A stretch of 64,000 nt of DNA from Rhodococcus sp. W8901 (GCF_013348805.1 NZ_CP054690.1:744001-808000); one strand, 5' to 3'. Shown: positions 26,367-38,258, counted from the stretch's first letter. The notes: a model not told the origin generated them from the letters alone. Numbers and translations are program-made.

Positions 26367-26942
26367 ATGCTTTCTGCATATTCTTTTGACGTCTTCACGT
26401 CTGCTTCCGACCGCGGTGCCCGCCGCTTCGATGCCGCGCTGCCCTCGCGTCTGCGTCCCGCCGATCTGCTGCGCATCACCGACCAGGGTGCCGCCGATGT
26501 CCTCGAGGGCCGTCACGACCACCTGCTTCCGGGCGCGTTCCCGACGCGGGAGCGGTGGTCGACCCGCCTCTACGCCGACGACGACGTCGACGTCTGGTTG
26601 ATCAGCTGGGTACCCGACAGGTCCACCGAATTACATGACCACGCAGGCTCTTTCGGGGCTCTGACGGTGCTCAGCGGCAACCTCGCGGAGTGCCGCTGGA
26701 CCGGTGGCGAGCTGCGTCGCCGCACCCTCGAGGCCGGCGACCAGGCGTCGTTCCCGCTGGGATGGGTGCACGACGTGATGCGGGCTCCGGGCCCGGTCAC
26801 CGTCACCACCGAACCCACGCTGAGCGTGCACGCGTACTCGCCGCCGCTCACCGCCATGTCCTATTACGAGGTCACCGATCGCGGGGCGTTGCGCCGCACC
26901 CGCACCGAGCTGACCGATCTGCCCGAAGGGGGCTCCAAGTGA
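26367..26942 (+). CDS. Cysteine dioxygenase family protein
   Basis: A 191-residue cupin of the cysteine dioxygenase family, which oxidises cysteine to cysteine sulfinate with Fe(II). The metal-ligand motif is ELHDHAGSFGALTVLSG and the third His is in GWVHDVMR. The Cys-Tyr crosslink partner of mammalian enzymes is not obvious. The ATG at 26367 has GGAG 8 bases upstream. It overlaps the rhodanese gene by 4 bases (GTGA) and is preceded by the polycysteine leader ORF, tying the pair to cysteine and sulfur handling. Confidence 0.88.
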   Translation: MLSAYSFDVFTSASDRGARRFDAALPSRLRPADLLRITDQGAADVLEGRHDHLLPGAFPTRERWSTRLYADDDVDVWLISWVPDRSTELHDHAGSFGALTVLSGNLAECRWTGGELRRRTLEAGDQASFPLGWVHDVMRAPGPVTVTTEPTLSVHAYSPPLTAMSYYEVTDRGALRRTRTELTDLPEGGSK

Positions 26943-27361
26943 CCATCGACCAGATGCTCGACGACGCTCGTTCGCAGATCGACCGCATGTACGTCTTCGA
27001 ACTCACCGAGGCCTGCCGGCGCGGCGCCATCTTCGTGGACATCCGCCCGCAGGCGCAGCGCGCGCTCGAGGGCACGCTGCCCGGCGCGTTGGCGATCGAA
27101 CGCAACGTCCTCGAATGGCGACTCGACCCCACCAGCAGCGCGCACCTGGCGCTCGCCGTCGACCACGACGTCGAATGGGTGATCGTGTGCTCCGAGGGGT
27201 ACACCTCCAGCCTGGCTGCAGCGTCGCTGCGGCAGCTCGGGCTGAACAAGGCCACCGACCTCGTCGGCGGCTACAAGGCGATCAAGTCGGCCGGTCTGCT
27301 CGGCGCGCTGATGGGGGAGCGTCACTGCACCCGCGAGCTGGCGACGGTCTCCGCCCACTGA
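26939..27361 (+). CDS. Rhodanese-like sulfurtransferase
   Basis: A 140-residue single rhodanese domain. The CH2-type start FVDIRPQAQRALEGTLPGAL and the active-site loop VCSEGYTSS with the persulfide-forming Cys are clear. It probably moves sulfane sulfur derived from cysteine breakdown. The GTG start overlaps the dioxygenase stop, so both are made from one message. A large inverted repeat follows 13 bases after the stop. Confidence 0.9.
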   Translation: MTIDQMLDDARSQIDRMYVFELTEACRRGAIFVDIRPQAQRALEGTLPGALAIERNVLEWRLDPTSSAHLALAVDHDVEWVIVCSEGYTSSLAAASLRQLGLNKATDLVGGYKAIKSAGLLGALMGERHCTRELATVSAH

Positions 27362-27374
27362 GGTCACCGGCCGC

Positions 27375-27429
27375 CCGGCCGAATGTCACATACGTTCAGT
27401 TGGACTGAACGCGTGTGACATTCGGCCGG
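27375..27429. terminator. Large bidirectional hairpin overlapping the araC-type gene
   Basis: A perfect 16-bp outer stem (27375-27390 with 27414-27429) is followed by a 2x2 internal loop and a perfect 8-bp inner stem (27393-27400 with 27404-27411) around a TGG loop. It sits between the convergent rhodanese and AraC-type genes. The right half codes for the last residues of the AraC-type protein (PNVTRVQSN), so the terminator is partly inside coding sequence. Confidence 0.8.
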
Positions 27430-28352
27430 CGGCGGAACTCGCGTGGGCTCACACCGTGGTGTCTGGTGAACGCTGCGGTGAGCGCGAACGGACTGGAGTA
27501 ACCCACCGCGGCGGCTATCGACGACACCGTCCGCCCGGGATCCGACAGCAGGTCCGCGGCGACGGACAGGCGCCATCCGGTCAGGTAGCCGACCGGCCCG
27601 ACGCCCATGCGCGCCGAGAACCGTCGTGCGAAAGCGGCTCGGGAACAGTTGCATTCGCGGGCCAGGCCCTCGACGGTCCACGGCTGCTCCGGCTGGTTGT
27701 GGATCAGCCGCAGCGCGTTCCCGATGATCGGGTCGTCGTAGGCCGCGATCCAGTTCGGTGACCGTGATGAGTTGTGGGCCAACCATTCCCGCAGCGATGC
27801 GATCAGGACGAGGTCCAGTAGCCGATCGAGCAGAACGCTCTGGCCGGGACTGTCCAAGGTGATCTGTTGCGCCAGCAGGGCGGTCATCGGTTCGGTGTCG
27901 GTGCTGCGCGGTACCACCGCGATCGGGGTGAGGCAGTCGAGCAGTTGCCGGCTGAGGTAGCTGTCGAACCGGTACGTGCCGGTCAGCATCACGGTCCGGC
28001 CGTCGAGCGCGTTGCCCCAGGTTCGGACGCCGAGGTCGGTCATCCTCATGGCCGGTGCTCCGGCGGCAGTGTGGCAGGCCTGGTTCTCGTCGATGATCAC
28101 GTGCGGCGGCGTGTCCGGGCGGTCGGCGACCGTGTAGGCGTCGGGTCCGCGCACGAGTGCGATGTCGCCCGGTGTGAGAGTCGCGCCGGCGCCGGTATCC
28201 GAGACGACGACCGCGGATCCCCGGAGCAGTGCCACTACCGTCACCGGCGCGTGGTCCTCGATGCGCAGCGACCACGGCGGAGCGAGCACCGAGCGCAGTA
28301 GGAATGCCCCCTCCGCCCGAGAGTCGGAGAGCACCATCGACAGTGCGTCCAT
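27396..28352 (-). CDS. AraC family transcriptional regulator with cupin domain
   Basis: A 318-residue regulator. An N-terminal cupin-like sensor (residues ~1-180, LLRGSAVVVSDTG, GDIALVRGPDAY) is followed by two helix-turn-helix motifs in the C-terminal 100 residues (VEGLARECNCSRAAFARRF and ISSIAAAVGYSS-like SSIAAAVGYSSPFALTAAF). The usual target of such cupin-type regulators is an adjacent oxidoreductase or transporter; the divergent DUF1772 gene is the candidate. The ATG at 28352 lies exactly 7 bases after TACCGT, implying a leaderless mRNA. Confidence 0.88.
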   Translation of the reverse strand: MDALSMVLSDSRAEGAFLLRSVLAPPWSLRIEDHAPVTVVALLRGSAVVVSDTGAGATLTPGDIALVRGPDAYTVADRPDTPPHVIIDENQACHTAAGAPAMRMTDLGVRTWGNALDGRTVMLTGTYRFDSYLSRQLLDCLTPIAVVPRSTDTEPMTALLAQQITLDSPGQSVLLDRLLDLVLIASLREWLAHNSSRSPNWIAAYDDPIIGNALRLIHNQPEQPWTVEGLARECNCSRAAFARRFSARMGVGPVGYLTGWRLSVAADLLSDPGRTVSSIAAAVGYSSPFALTAAFTRHHGVSPREFRRRPNVTRVQSN

Positions 28353-28433
28353 GCCCGCGACGGTAGACGCTCGAGTATGTTTCTGCGACGCTGCGCCATG
28401 GATCGTCTCGCATTGTTGCGGTGGTATCGATTC

Positions 28434-28961
28434 ATGACCACAACAGCGGACGGCACGTCGTCGTCGGGAGCAGTCGCCTTCGAGATCCTCGTCGGAGTGA
28501 CCGCGCTGGGCGCCGTGATCGCCGGCGGGGCCCTGTTCGCGTTCTCCGCGTTCGTGATGCCCGCACTGAGTTCGATTCCCGCACACTCGGCGATCGAGTC
28601 GATGCAGGCGATCAACGTCGCGGCGCCGCGCAGTGCGCTGATGATTCCGCTGATGGGATCCGCGCTCACCGCCGCGGTCTGCGGCGTGTGGGCGGTCGTC
28701 GTCCGCCCCACCGGATGGGTCCTGGTGCTGGTGGGTGTCGTCGGGACGATCGCGGCCTTCGCCGTCACCGCGATTTACCACGTTCCGCGCAACGACGCGT
28801 TCGCGTCGGCGGACCTGGCCGACGCGAACGCCTGGCAGAGCTACCGAACCGGATGGACGCTCTGGAATCACGTCCGGGTCGGCCTCTACTTCGCATCCGG
28901 CGTGGTGCTCGCGATCGCTGCCGCGCTACCGGCCACACGCTCGGCAGATGCCGCCCTATAG
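28434..28961 (+). CDS. DUF1772 (anthrone oxygenase-like) membrane protein
   Basis: A 175-residue protein with four membrane segments and the family motif [10 protein letters not shown] followed by W-x-x-Y and WTLWNHVRV, as in DUF1772 / anthrone oxygenase-like proteins. Enzymatic function is unproved in most members. It is divergent from the AraC-type gene, a layout typical of a regulator and its target. ATG 28434 is preferred; ATG 28398 is an in-frame alternative. Confidence 0.75.
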   Translation: MTTTADGTSSSGAVAFEILVGVTALGAVIAGGALFAFSAFVMPALSSIPAHSAIESMQAINVAAPRSALMIPLMGSALTAAVCGVWAVVVRPTGWVLVLVGVVGTIAAFAVTAIYHVPRNDAFASADLADANAWQSYRTGWTLWNHVRVGLYFASGVVLAIAAALPATRSADAAL

Positions 28962-28972
28962 TCTTGTATCCC

Positions 28973-30484
28973 GTGAGTGAAGCACCCGCCCAGCCAGTAG
29001 ACGACACCCCCGAGCAGCTCCGGATCCGCCGCGAGAAGCGGGAGCGTCTGCTTGCCCAGGGGCAGGAGCCGTACCCGGTGTCCGTTCCCCGCACTCACAG
29101 CCTCGCGGAGGTGCGCGCGAAGTACCCCGATCTGGAGCCCGACACCGCTACCGGTGAGCAGGCCGGCGTCGTGGGCCGTGTCATCTTCGTGCGCAACACG
29201 GGCAAGCTCTGCTTCGCGACGCTGCAGGAGGGCGACGGCACCCAGCTGCAGGCGATGCTGAGCCTGGCCAACGTCGGCGAAGAGGCCCTGGCCGCGTGGA
29301 AGTCCGACGTCGACCTCGGCGACTTCGTGTTCGTGCAGGGTGAGGTCATCAGCTCCCGTCGCGGTGAGCTCAGCGTCATGGCCGACTCGTGGCAGATGGC
29401 GGCCAAGTCGCTGCGTCCGCTGCCCGTCGCGCACAAGGAGATGAGTGAGGAGTCCCGCGTGCGTCAGCGCTACGCGGACCTCATCGTCCGCCCCGAGGCC
29501 CGGGAGAACGCCCGCAAGCGTGTTGCCGTCGTTCGTGAGCTGCGCAATGCCCTCGAGCGGCGCGGGTTCCTCGAGGTCGAGACGCCGATGCTGCAGACGC
29601 TGCACGGCGGCGCCGCGGCCCGCCCGTTCGTGACGCATTCCAACGCGCTCGACATCGACCTGTACCTGCGTATCGCGCCCGAACTGTTCCTCAAGCGCTG
29701 CGTGGTCGGCGGCATCGAGAAGGTCTTCGAGATCAATCGCAACTTCCGCAACGAGGGCGTCGACTCGACGCATTCGCCGGAGTTCGCGATGCTCGAGACG
29801 TACGAGGCCTACGGCACCTACGACGATTCCGCGAAGATGATCCGCGAGCTGGTCCAGGAGGTCGCGCAGGCGGCGTTCGGTACGCAGGTGGTCACGCTCG
29901 CGGACGGCACCGAGTACGACCTCAGTGGCGAGTGGAAGACGATGGACATGTATCCGTCGCTGTCCGAGGCCATCGGCGTGCAGGTCACCCCGGACACCAC
30001 GGTCGAGGAGCTGCTGGCGCTGGCCGCCAAGGTGGGTCTCGAGGTCCCGAAGGACAAGGGATACGGCCACGGCAAGCTCGTCGAGGAACTGTGGGAGCAC
30101 CAGTGCGGTGACCAGTTGTACGCGCCGACGTTCGTGCGGAACTTCCCGGTCGAGACGTCGCCGCTGACCCGCCAGCACCGCACCCTGCCGGGTGTCACGG
30201 AGAAGTGGGATCTGTACATCCGCGGATTCGAACTCGCCACCGGATATTCGGAGTTGGTCGATCCGATCATTCAGCGTGAGCGTTTCGTCGATCAGGCGCG
30301 TCTCGCCTCGGCCGGCGACGACGAGGCGATGGCTCTCGACGAGGAGTTCCTGGCGGCGATGGAGCAGGGTATGCCGCCGACGACCGGAACCGGCATGGGA
30401 ATCGACCGTCTGCTGATGGCACTCACCGGATTGGGAATCAGGGAAACCATCTTGTTCCCAATTGTCCGACCGAGCGCGCGCTGA
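28973..30484 (+). CDS. lysS: Lysyl-tRNA synthetase (class II)
   Basis: A 503-residue class II synthetase. An OB-fold anticodon-binding domain ([16 protein letters not shown]) precedes the catalytic core with motif 2 [14 protein letters not shown] and motif 3 [15 protein letters not shown]. The GTG at 28973 follows TAGTCT by 8 bases and lacks a ribosome binding site, so the message is probably leaderless. It ends 131 bases before lsr2. Confidence 0.97.
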   Translation: MSEAPAQPVDDTPEQLRIRREKRERLLAQGQEPYPVSVPRTHSLAEVRAKYPDLEPDTATGEQAGVVGRVIFVRNTGKLCFATLQEGDGTQLQAMLSLANVGEEALAAWKSDVDLGDFVFVQGEVISSRRGELSVMADSWQMAAKSLRPLPVAHKEMSEESRVRQRYADLIVRPEARENARKRVAVVRELRNALERRGFLEVETPMLQTLHGGAAARPFVTHSNALDIDLYLRIAPELFLKRCVVGGIEKVFEINRNFRNEGVDSTHSPEFAMLETYEAYGTYDDSAKMIRELVQEVAQAAFGTQVVTLADGTEYDLSGEWKTMDMYPSLSEAIGVQVTPDTTVEELLALAAKVGLEVPKDKGYGHGKLVEELWEHQCGDQLYAPTFVRNFPVETSPLTRQHRTLPGVTEKWDLYIRGFELATGYSELVDPIIQRERFVDQARLASAGDDEAMALDEEFLAAMEQGMPPTTGTGMGIDRLLMALTGLGIRETILFPIVRPSAR

Positions 30485-30615
30485 CCGGGAGTTTCAATTC
30501 GCTCCTATTGCCGAGTCATCACTTTTGGTGATTCAGGGGTACGATTGCATTCGTGTTACCGGCTGGGGCGCATCGCGTCTGAGCAACGTCGCGTCATTCG
30601 GAAGGAATTGACCCC

Positions 30616-30969
30616 ATGGCAAAGAAGGTCACTGTAACGCTCATCGACGACGTCGATCAGGACGCCACTGCCGATGAAACGGTCGAGTTCGGCCTGGATG
30701 GGGTTCTGTACGAGATCGATCTGTCTTCGGAGAATGCTGCGAAGCTTCGTGAACAGTTGGATGTTTGGGTTTCGCATGCCCGCAAGGCGACGGCTCGTCG
30801 TCGTGGCGGCAAGGGTACTTCCAGTAGCAGTGCGACCTCGTCGCGTGTTTCGGTAGACCGCGAGCAGAGTGCGGCGATTCGCGAATGGGCACGCCGGAAC
30901 GGTTATCCGGTGTCCTCTCGCGGTCGAATCTCGGCGGAAATCACCGAGGCGTACAACAAGGCGCACTGA
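30616..30969 (+). CDS. lsr2: Lsr2 nucleoid-associated protein
   Basis: A 117-residue H-NS-like protein that bridges AT-rich DNA and silences foreign genes in mycolata. The N-terminal dimerisation part starts [15 protein letters not shown]; the C-terminal DNA-binding part carries the AT-hook-like SSRGRIS after WARRNGYPV. Length matches mycobacterial Lsr2. The ATG follows GGAAGGA (30600-30606). The upstream 131 bases are AT-richer than average and could be a target for autoregulation; TACGAT at 30540-30545 is a possible -10 element. Confidence 0.97.
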   Translation: MAKKVTVTLIDDVDQDATADETVEFGLDGVLYEIDLSSENAAKLREQLDVWVSHARKATARRRGGKGTSSSSATSSRVSVDREQSAAIREWARRNGYPVSSRGRISAEITEAYNKAH

Positions 30970-31558
30970 TTACGGCCGGACGTCGCCTCCGCCGATTCGG
31001 CCCCGCGTGTAAAGGCGCGCTGCTAGTGTCCGCGATGTGCGGCTGAGGCGATTGTTTACCGACGCAGTGCCTTCGATATTGGACAATCCGGGTGGGTCCG
31101 GGCCGAGATCGAACCACTCGTCGCGTAATCCGCTCGACAGTTATCCGAATCCGGTTGTGCCGGTACACGGCACCGGGGGGAACCGGCCCGGACAATGGGG
31201 CCACGTATGCCCCGCCCCCGGCGACCGAGGAATATTGCGTCTTCTCGCTTCCTCCCGTTCCATTCGCCGATCGCTCCTGGTCGATTCCGGCGTTCGACGG
31301 AATGAAGCCGATCGAGCAGAGGACACGCCGGCGGGGCACCGATTACGGTGGGCATGCGGCGATCGCCGCGGAGTCGATGGCGGCGCGCATGCTCAATGCG
31401 CTGGACCGCGGCCGCCCGCGTCCGATTCCGTGCCAGTTCGTCGCACCGATCACAGGAGGCTGAAGCACCTCGCACAGCACTCCGGCGGCTCCTCAGACTC
31501 GCATTAATTTGCGTCAGTAAGGTTCCGCTCCGGCGATCGGGCCGACGGGAAGGAGCGT
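30970..31558. other. Long region of uncertain coding content after lsr2
   Basis: 589 bases with no gene I can firmly support. TAGTGT at 31024-31029 lies exactly 7 bases before GTG 31037, the leaderless geometry seen elsewhere here, and would start a 156-codon frame with poor coding character. A different frame looks more coding-like at 31190-31463. No clear terminator hairpin follows lsr2. Composition is less GC-rich than in flanking genes. Confidence 0.4.
31092..31463 (+). CDS. Possible hypothetical protein
   Basis: A 123-codon frame whose second half (from about 31190) has mostly G or C in third codon position, for example around GMKPIEQRTRRRG and AAIAAESMAARMLNALDRG. The first half looks non-coding, so the real start may be further in (ATG 31302 gives 53 residues) or the gene may be a remnant. 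No recognised domain. The neighbours lsr2 and the membrane protein give no hint of role. Confidence 0.3.
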   Translation: MGPGRDRTTRRVIRSTVIRIRLCRYTAPGGTGPDNGATYAPPPATEEYCVFSLPPVPFADRSWSIPAFDGMKPIEQRTRRRGTDYGGHAAIAAESMAARMLNALDRGRPRPIPCQFVAPITGG

Positions 31559-33442
31559 GTGCGGGTGCGAGCAGTTCCGGAGGCGGGCCTCGGCGACGAG
31601 ATCGACTTGCCCACACCGACGCGGAATCCCTGGTGGCTGCTCGATTCCCGACGAGTCCTTGCGGTGGCCGCCGCAATGGTCGCCCTGCAGATGGTGGTGC
31701 GGGGCATCGTCGCCTTCTCGGGCGACTTCTACTGGGACGACCTGATCCTCATCAGCCGCTCGGGGCAGTACCCGGCGTTGTCGGGTGAGTTCCTGTTCTA
31801 CGACCACGACGGTCACTTCATGCCTGCCGCGTTCCTGGCGGCCTGGTTCGCGACCACGGTGGCACCGCTGACCTGGGCGGTCCCTGCGTTGATGTTGCTG
31901 TTACTGCAACTGCTGGCGTCGCTCGCGGTCCTTCGCGTCCTGCGGTTGCTGCTCGGGATGCGCCCGATCGTGCTGCTGCCGCTCGCGTTCTACCTGTTCT
32001 CTCCGCTGACCCTGCCGTCGTTCGCGTGGTGGGCCGCGGGACTGAACTCGCTGCCGATGCAGATCGCCCTCGCCTGGGTGGCGGGCGACGCGATCCGGCT
32101 CTGTCGGACCGGACGCGTCCGGTTCGCGGTGTCCGGTTCCGTGGTGACCGCGCTGTCGCTGGCGTTCTTCGAGAAATCGGTGCTGGTGCCGATCGTCGCG
32201 TTCGCGACCGTGGTGCTGCTGTTCCGGCTGGACGGAATCGAGCGGCCGCTGCGTTCGGCGTGGCGGCGGGGTCGGGTGCTGTGGATTCCGCTGGTCGCCG
32301 TCACCGCGCTGTGGGCGGCGGCGTACCTGTACTTCACCGAGTCGAGGTTCGTCGTCCCGAGTCCGGCGCAGACCGTCGGCCTCGCCCACCACGGCACGTC
32401 GCTGGGCCTGGTGCCGACACTGCTCGGCGGACCGTGGGCGTGGGATCGGTGGCCGCCGAGCCCGCCTTGGGCGACGCCGCCGACCGTCCTGGTCGTGCTC
32501 GCCTGGGCGGTGCTGCTGGCGGCGCTGGCGTGGTCGCTGCTGTGCCGGAAGCGCACGGGTGCGGTGTGGCTGGCGCTGGTGGCCTACGTCGCGGCGTCGG
32601 AGGCGGCGATGGTGCTGACCCGGTCCGGTCCCGGTACCGCCTACGAGCTGGCGCAGACGCTCCGTTACGTCGCCGACAGTGCCGTCGTCATCGCGATCGG
32701 CTGGGCGTTGATCGTCCGCGCACCGCGTCGCGAGAATCCTCGGCTGCGCACCCCGGCTGCGCTCCAGAAGCCGGAGAGACGAGCGGTCGTCGCGCTGGCC
32801 CTGACCGTCCTGTTCGTCGTGAGCAGTGTGTGGTCGACGTTCACGTTCGTCCAGCGGTGGCGCGACAACCCCACTGTCGACTACCTCGCGAACGCCCGCG
32901 CCTCGCTGGCCGCGAATCAGGGCTCGCCGCTGCTGGATCAGCCGGTGTCCATCTGGGTGCTGCTGCCCGTCGCGTACCCGCACAACACGACCAGCCACAT
33001 CTTCGCCCCGTTGGACGAGCGCCCCGAGTTCGGCCGGTCCACCAACTACCTGCAACTCCTCGACGACTCCGGCCGGCTGATCCCCGCCGCCGTGACGTCG
33101 ATCCGCAACATCGGTCAGGGGCCGGTGCCGGGCTGTGGCTACCGCGTCGAGGACGGCGCCACCGACATCCCGCTCGACGGCCCGCTGATCGACTGGGAGT
33201 GGACCGCCCAGCTCAACTACTTCGCGAGCGCCGACGGGACGATTGAGGTCGGGCTCAGCGGCAGCGGCCCGGCTACCGACGCTGTGACTGTCCCCGTCCA
33301 GGCCGGGCTGAACCAGGTGTTCGTGCGGCTTTTCGGCCCCGGCACCGCGGTGCGCGTGCAACCGGTGACTCCTGGACTGGCGCTGTGCGTCGGAGCCGGT
33401 CCGGTCGGTGCCGTCGTCCCGGCTGCGGGGTCCGGCTCGTGA
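31559..33442 (+). CDS. Multi-pass membrane protein, GT-C glycosyltransferase-like
   Basis: A 627-residue protein with about 10-11 membrane segments and a C-terminal soluble domain of about 160 residues. The first outside loop carries GDFYWDDLILISR, an Asp-Asp motif like the catalytic acidic pair of GT-C polyprenyl-sugar transferases, followed by HDGHFMPAAF. A cell-envelope sugar transfer role is plausible but unproved. The start is GTG 31559 or GTG 31565; GGAAGGAG precedes both. It overlaps the acyltransferase gene by 4 bases, so the two probably work together on an envelope glycan or lipid. Confidence 0.7.
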   Translation: MRVRAVPEAGLGDEIDLPTPTRNPWWLLDSRRVLAVAAAMVALQMVVRGIVAFSGDFYWDDLILISRSGQYPALSGEFLFYDHDGHFMPAAFLAAWFATTVAPLTWAVPALMLLLLQLLASLAVLRVLRLLLGMRPIVLLPLAFYLFSPLTLPSFAWWAAGLNSLPMQIALAWVAGDAIRLCRTGRVRFAVSGSVVTALSLAFFEKSVLVPIVAFATVVLLFRLDGIERPLRSAWRRGRVLWIPLVAVTALWAAAYLYFTESRFVVPSPAQTVGLAHHGTSLGLVPTLLGGPWAWDRWPPSPPWATPPTVLVVLAWAVLLAALAWSLLCRKRTGAVWLALVAYVAASEAAMVLTRSGPGTAYELAQTLRYVADSAVVIAIGWALIVRAPRRENPRLRTPAALQKPERRAVVALALTVLFVVSSVWSTFTFVQRWRDNPTVDYLANARASLAANQGSPLLDQPVSIWVLLPVAYPHNTTSHIFAPLDERPEFGRSTNYLQLLDDSGRLIPAAVTSIRNIGQGPVPGCGYRVEDGATDIPLDGPLIDWEWTAQLNYFASADGTIEVGLSGSGPATDAVTVPVQAGLNQVFVRLFGPGTAVRVQPVTPGLALCVGAGPVGAVVPAAGSGS

Positions 33443-34644
33443 GAACGGACGGGGACGCCGGGTATCTGGCGTCGCTCACCGGCCTGCGCGCGGTCGCCGC
33501 GCTGCTCGTGGTCGGCGCGCACGCCGCGTTCTGGACCGGCCGGTACACGAACGACCTGGCGGGCGGCGCGTTCTCCCGCCTCGAGATCGGCGTCGCGGTG
33601 TTCTTCGCGCTGTCGGGCTTTCTGCTCTTCCGTCCGTGGCTACGGGCGGCGGCCGGGCAGCAGGAGTTGCCGTCGGCGCGCACGTACCTGTGGCATCGGG
33701 TCCGACGGATCCTGCCGGCGTACTGGATCACCGTCGTCGCGACCTACGTGATCTATCTGTTCCGGGAGCCGGGGGAGACGGGTCTGGGCTGGTCGGGGTT
33801 CGCGCGGAACATGACGCTCACCCAGATCTACGGGACCGGGCACCTGCACACCGGGCTCACCCAGATGTGGAGCCTGGCGGTGGAGGCCACGTTCTATCTG
33901 CTGCTGCCAGTGCTCGGGTGGTTCCTCGTCGTGGTCGTCTGCCGCCGCTCGTGGCATCCGGTCCGGCTCGCGATCGCGCTGCTCGTGGTCGTCGCGATCA
34001 CGCCGTTGTGGACGCTGATCACGCACAACACCGACCTCACGTACACCGCACGGCTGTGGCTGCCGGGATTCATCGCGTGGTTCGCGGGCGGCATGCTGCT
34101 CGCGGTGGCGTCGCTGACGGTGAAGCGGTGCAATCCGTACGCGATGGGTCTGCTGGCGCTGTACTTCCTGCTGCTGGCATGCACGCCGCTGGCGGGCGAG
34201 GCGACGATCATCCCGATGGACGTCACCGAGGCCGTCACCAAATCGACGCTCTACCTGCTGTTCGCGATGTCGCTGATGGCACCACTGGTGATCGGCGACT
34301 GGCCCGGTCCCCTCGGCAAGCTGTGCGCGTCCGGACCGATGGTGTGGCTGGGCGAGATCTCGTACGAACTGTTCCTGGTGCACCTCGTGGTGATGGAGTT
34401 CGTGATGGAGATGCTCGGCTACCGCACCTTCCAGGGCTCGACCGTGGGCGTCTTCATCGTCACCGTCGCCTTCTCCGTCCCCATCGCGTGGGTGTTGCAC
34501 CGGACGCTGGAACGCGTGCTGCCCACCGGCCCGCGGGCGGAGCGGCGGGCGATGACCGTCACCCGGCGCGCATCCGTCGTGGACTCGGCGGTGCCCGACG
34601 TCGACGCGGCGGCGACCCGGGCTACTCCCAGTCGAGTCGATTGA
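33439..34644 (+). CDS. Acyltransferase 3 family membrane protein
   Basis: A 401-residue multi-pass protein of the acyltransferase 3 (OafA/NodX-like) family. The N-terminal LTGLRAVAALLVVGAHAAFW contains the conserved catalytic His region, RVRRILPAYWI is the family Arg motif, and WSLAVEATFYLLLP is the conserved Ser/Glu stretch. Such enzymes O-acylate sugars or lipids outside the membrane. Translationally coupled (GTGA) to the GT-C-like protein. Confidence 0.88.
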   Translation: MRTDGDAGYLASLTGLRAVAALLVVGAHAAFWTGRYTNDLAGGAFSRLEIGVAVFFALSGFLLFRPWLRAAAGQQELPSARTYLWHRVRRILPAYWITVVATYVIYLFREPGETGLGWSGFARNMTLTQIYGTGHLHTGLTQMWSLAVEATFYLLLPVLGWFLVVVVCRRSWHPVRLAIALLVVVAITPLWTLITHNTDLTYTARLWLPGFIAWFAGGMLLAVASLTVKRCNPYAMGLLALYFLLLACTPLAGEATIIPMDVTEAVTKSTLYLLFAMSLMAPLVIGDWPGPLGKLCASGPMVWLGEISYELFLVHLVVMEFVMEMLGYRTFQGSTVGVFIVTVAFSVPIAWVLHRTLERVLPTGPRAERRAMTVTRRASVVDSAVPDVDAAATRATPSRVD

Positions 34645-34990
34645 CGGTGCCGCGACGCGCCGTCCAGCGGGATCACCGTTACGAACCTCGCCGATTCCCT
34701 GTGTCGGCGGTCATTGCGGAAGTGTTCGCTTCAGGCGTACAGCCGGCGGGAAACGATTCCGCCACCTGCGGCGTTGAAGACTTCGAGCAGGTTGACTCCG
34801 CACGTTTGACGGGTGGAGGAGCGGCGGGTCGAATGGCAGCCCACTAGAGTATGAGGTGGGGTCGTGGAACCTTCGTCGGTTCCGGAGGCCGTCAGCCTGT
34901 TGTGCCGGAGCGAAACGCGGCGGGCGGGTACGAGACACTGTGACAAGCGGGGCCTCGGACCTGGACCGCCGGAGAGTGTGAGGGAGAGCG
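34645..34990. other. clpC upstream regulatory region
   Basis: 346 bases with no supported gene. It contains a ClgR-type box (34724-34737) and a -10-like TAGAGT (34845-34850), which would give a 5' leader of roughly 130 bases. Confidence 0.5.
34724..34737 (+). promoter_or_regulatory. ClgR operator candidate upstream of clpC
   Basis: GTTCGC-TTCAG-GCG matches the actinobacterial ClgR consensus GTTCGC-N5-GCG exactly. ClgR activates clp and other proteolysis genes in Streptomyces, Corynebacterium and mycobacteria. It lies 254 bases before the clpC start and about 108 bases before the likely -10. Confidence 0.65.
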
Positions 34991-37543
<2,553 letters not shown>

Positions 37544-37552
37544 GTTCACAGG

Positions 37553-37596
37553 CACGACGACGCCCCGCACGCAGCAGCGTGCGGGGCGTCGTCGTG
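37553..37596. terminator. Perfect 20-bp bidirectional terminator
   Basis: Positions 37553-37572 pair without mismatch with 37577-37596 around an AGCA loop. It lies 9 bases after the clpC stop and 2 bases before the stop of the opposing gene, so it can end both transcripts. Confidence 0.88.
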
Positions 37597-37598
37597 TG

Positions 37599-38198
37599 TC
37601 AGGCGGAGATCGCGGGCCGGCCGATGCCGGTCCGGCCGGACCAGTTGGCGAGGCGTTCCGTCGGTCCCGCTCCCTCGGCCGGCTCGACCACCGCGCCGAA
37701 CGGCACGTGCCCACCGCGGGGGCTGGCGGGGATCGCGCGGCGGGCCACCGCGAGTGCCGATTCGGCGAGTGCGGAGTCGGTCTCGGTGGGTTGCCCGGTC
37801 GCGGCGGCCAGATCCCAGCCGTGGACCAGCGTCTCGTTGAGGTATCCCCAGATCGCGGCGCGGCCGGGTACGCGGCCCCACGGCGCGGTGACGGTGACGT
37901 CGAGCAGCGCGTCGTCGCTCCAGACGGCCCACATCCTCTCGCCGGCGATCCGGTACGCGGCGCACCGATCGCCGTCGACGGCGATCGCGACCAACGGCAC
38001 GGTGGTCGGGTCGCCGCCCTCCCCGATGACACGCGCCCGGTCGACGGTGGCGACCAGGTGGCCCATCAGGGTCGCGACGTCGAACTCGTCGCACGGCGTC
38101 GGATCCGTCAGCTGGTCCGGCCGCACCTCGGCCATCAAGGCGGTCACCCAGGCCAGGGCCTCGCGGTATAGGGGGCGGGGATCGGTGATGTCGGTCAT
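37599..38198 (-). CDS. TIGR03086-type (DinB/mycothiol-dependent-like) metal-binding protein
   Basis: A 199-residue helical protein of the mycothiol-dependent maleylpyruvate isomerase / DinB-like superfamily. The likely metal-binding histidines are in TLMGHLVATVDRA and LVHGWDLAAA, and CDEFDV is the family start motif. The enzymatic role is unknown; relatives use mycothiol as cofactor. ATG 38198 follows GAAAGG. Divergent from the WYL regulator, which may control it. Confidence 0.8.
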   Translation of the reverse strand: MTDITDPRPLYREALAWVTALMAEVRPDQLTDPTPCDEFDVATLMGHLVATVDRARVIGEGGDPTTVPLVAIAVDGDRCAAYRIAGERMWAVWSDDALLDVTVTAPWGRVPGRAAIWGYLNETLVHGWDLAAATGQPTETDSALAESALAVARRAIPASPRGGHVPFGAVVEPAEGAGPTERLANWSGRTGIGRPAISA

Positions 38199-38258
38199 GG
38201 TGGGGCCTTTCGATCGAGTGCACGTGTGCGGACCGCGCCCACTCTCGTCCCTAATCAC

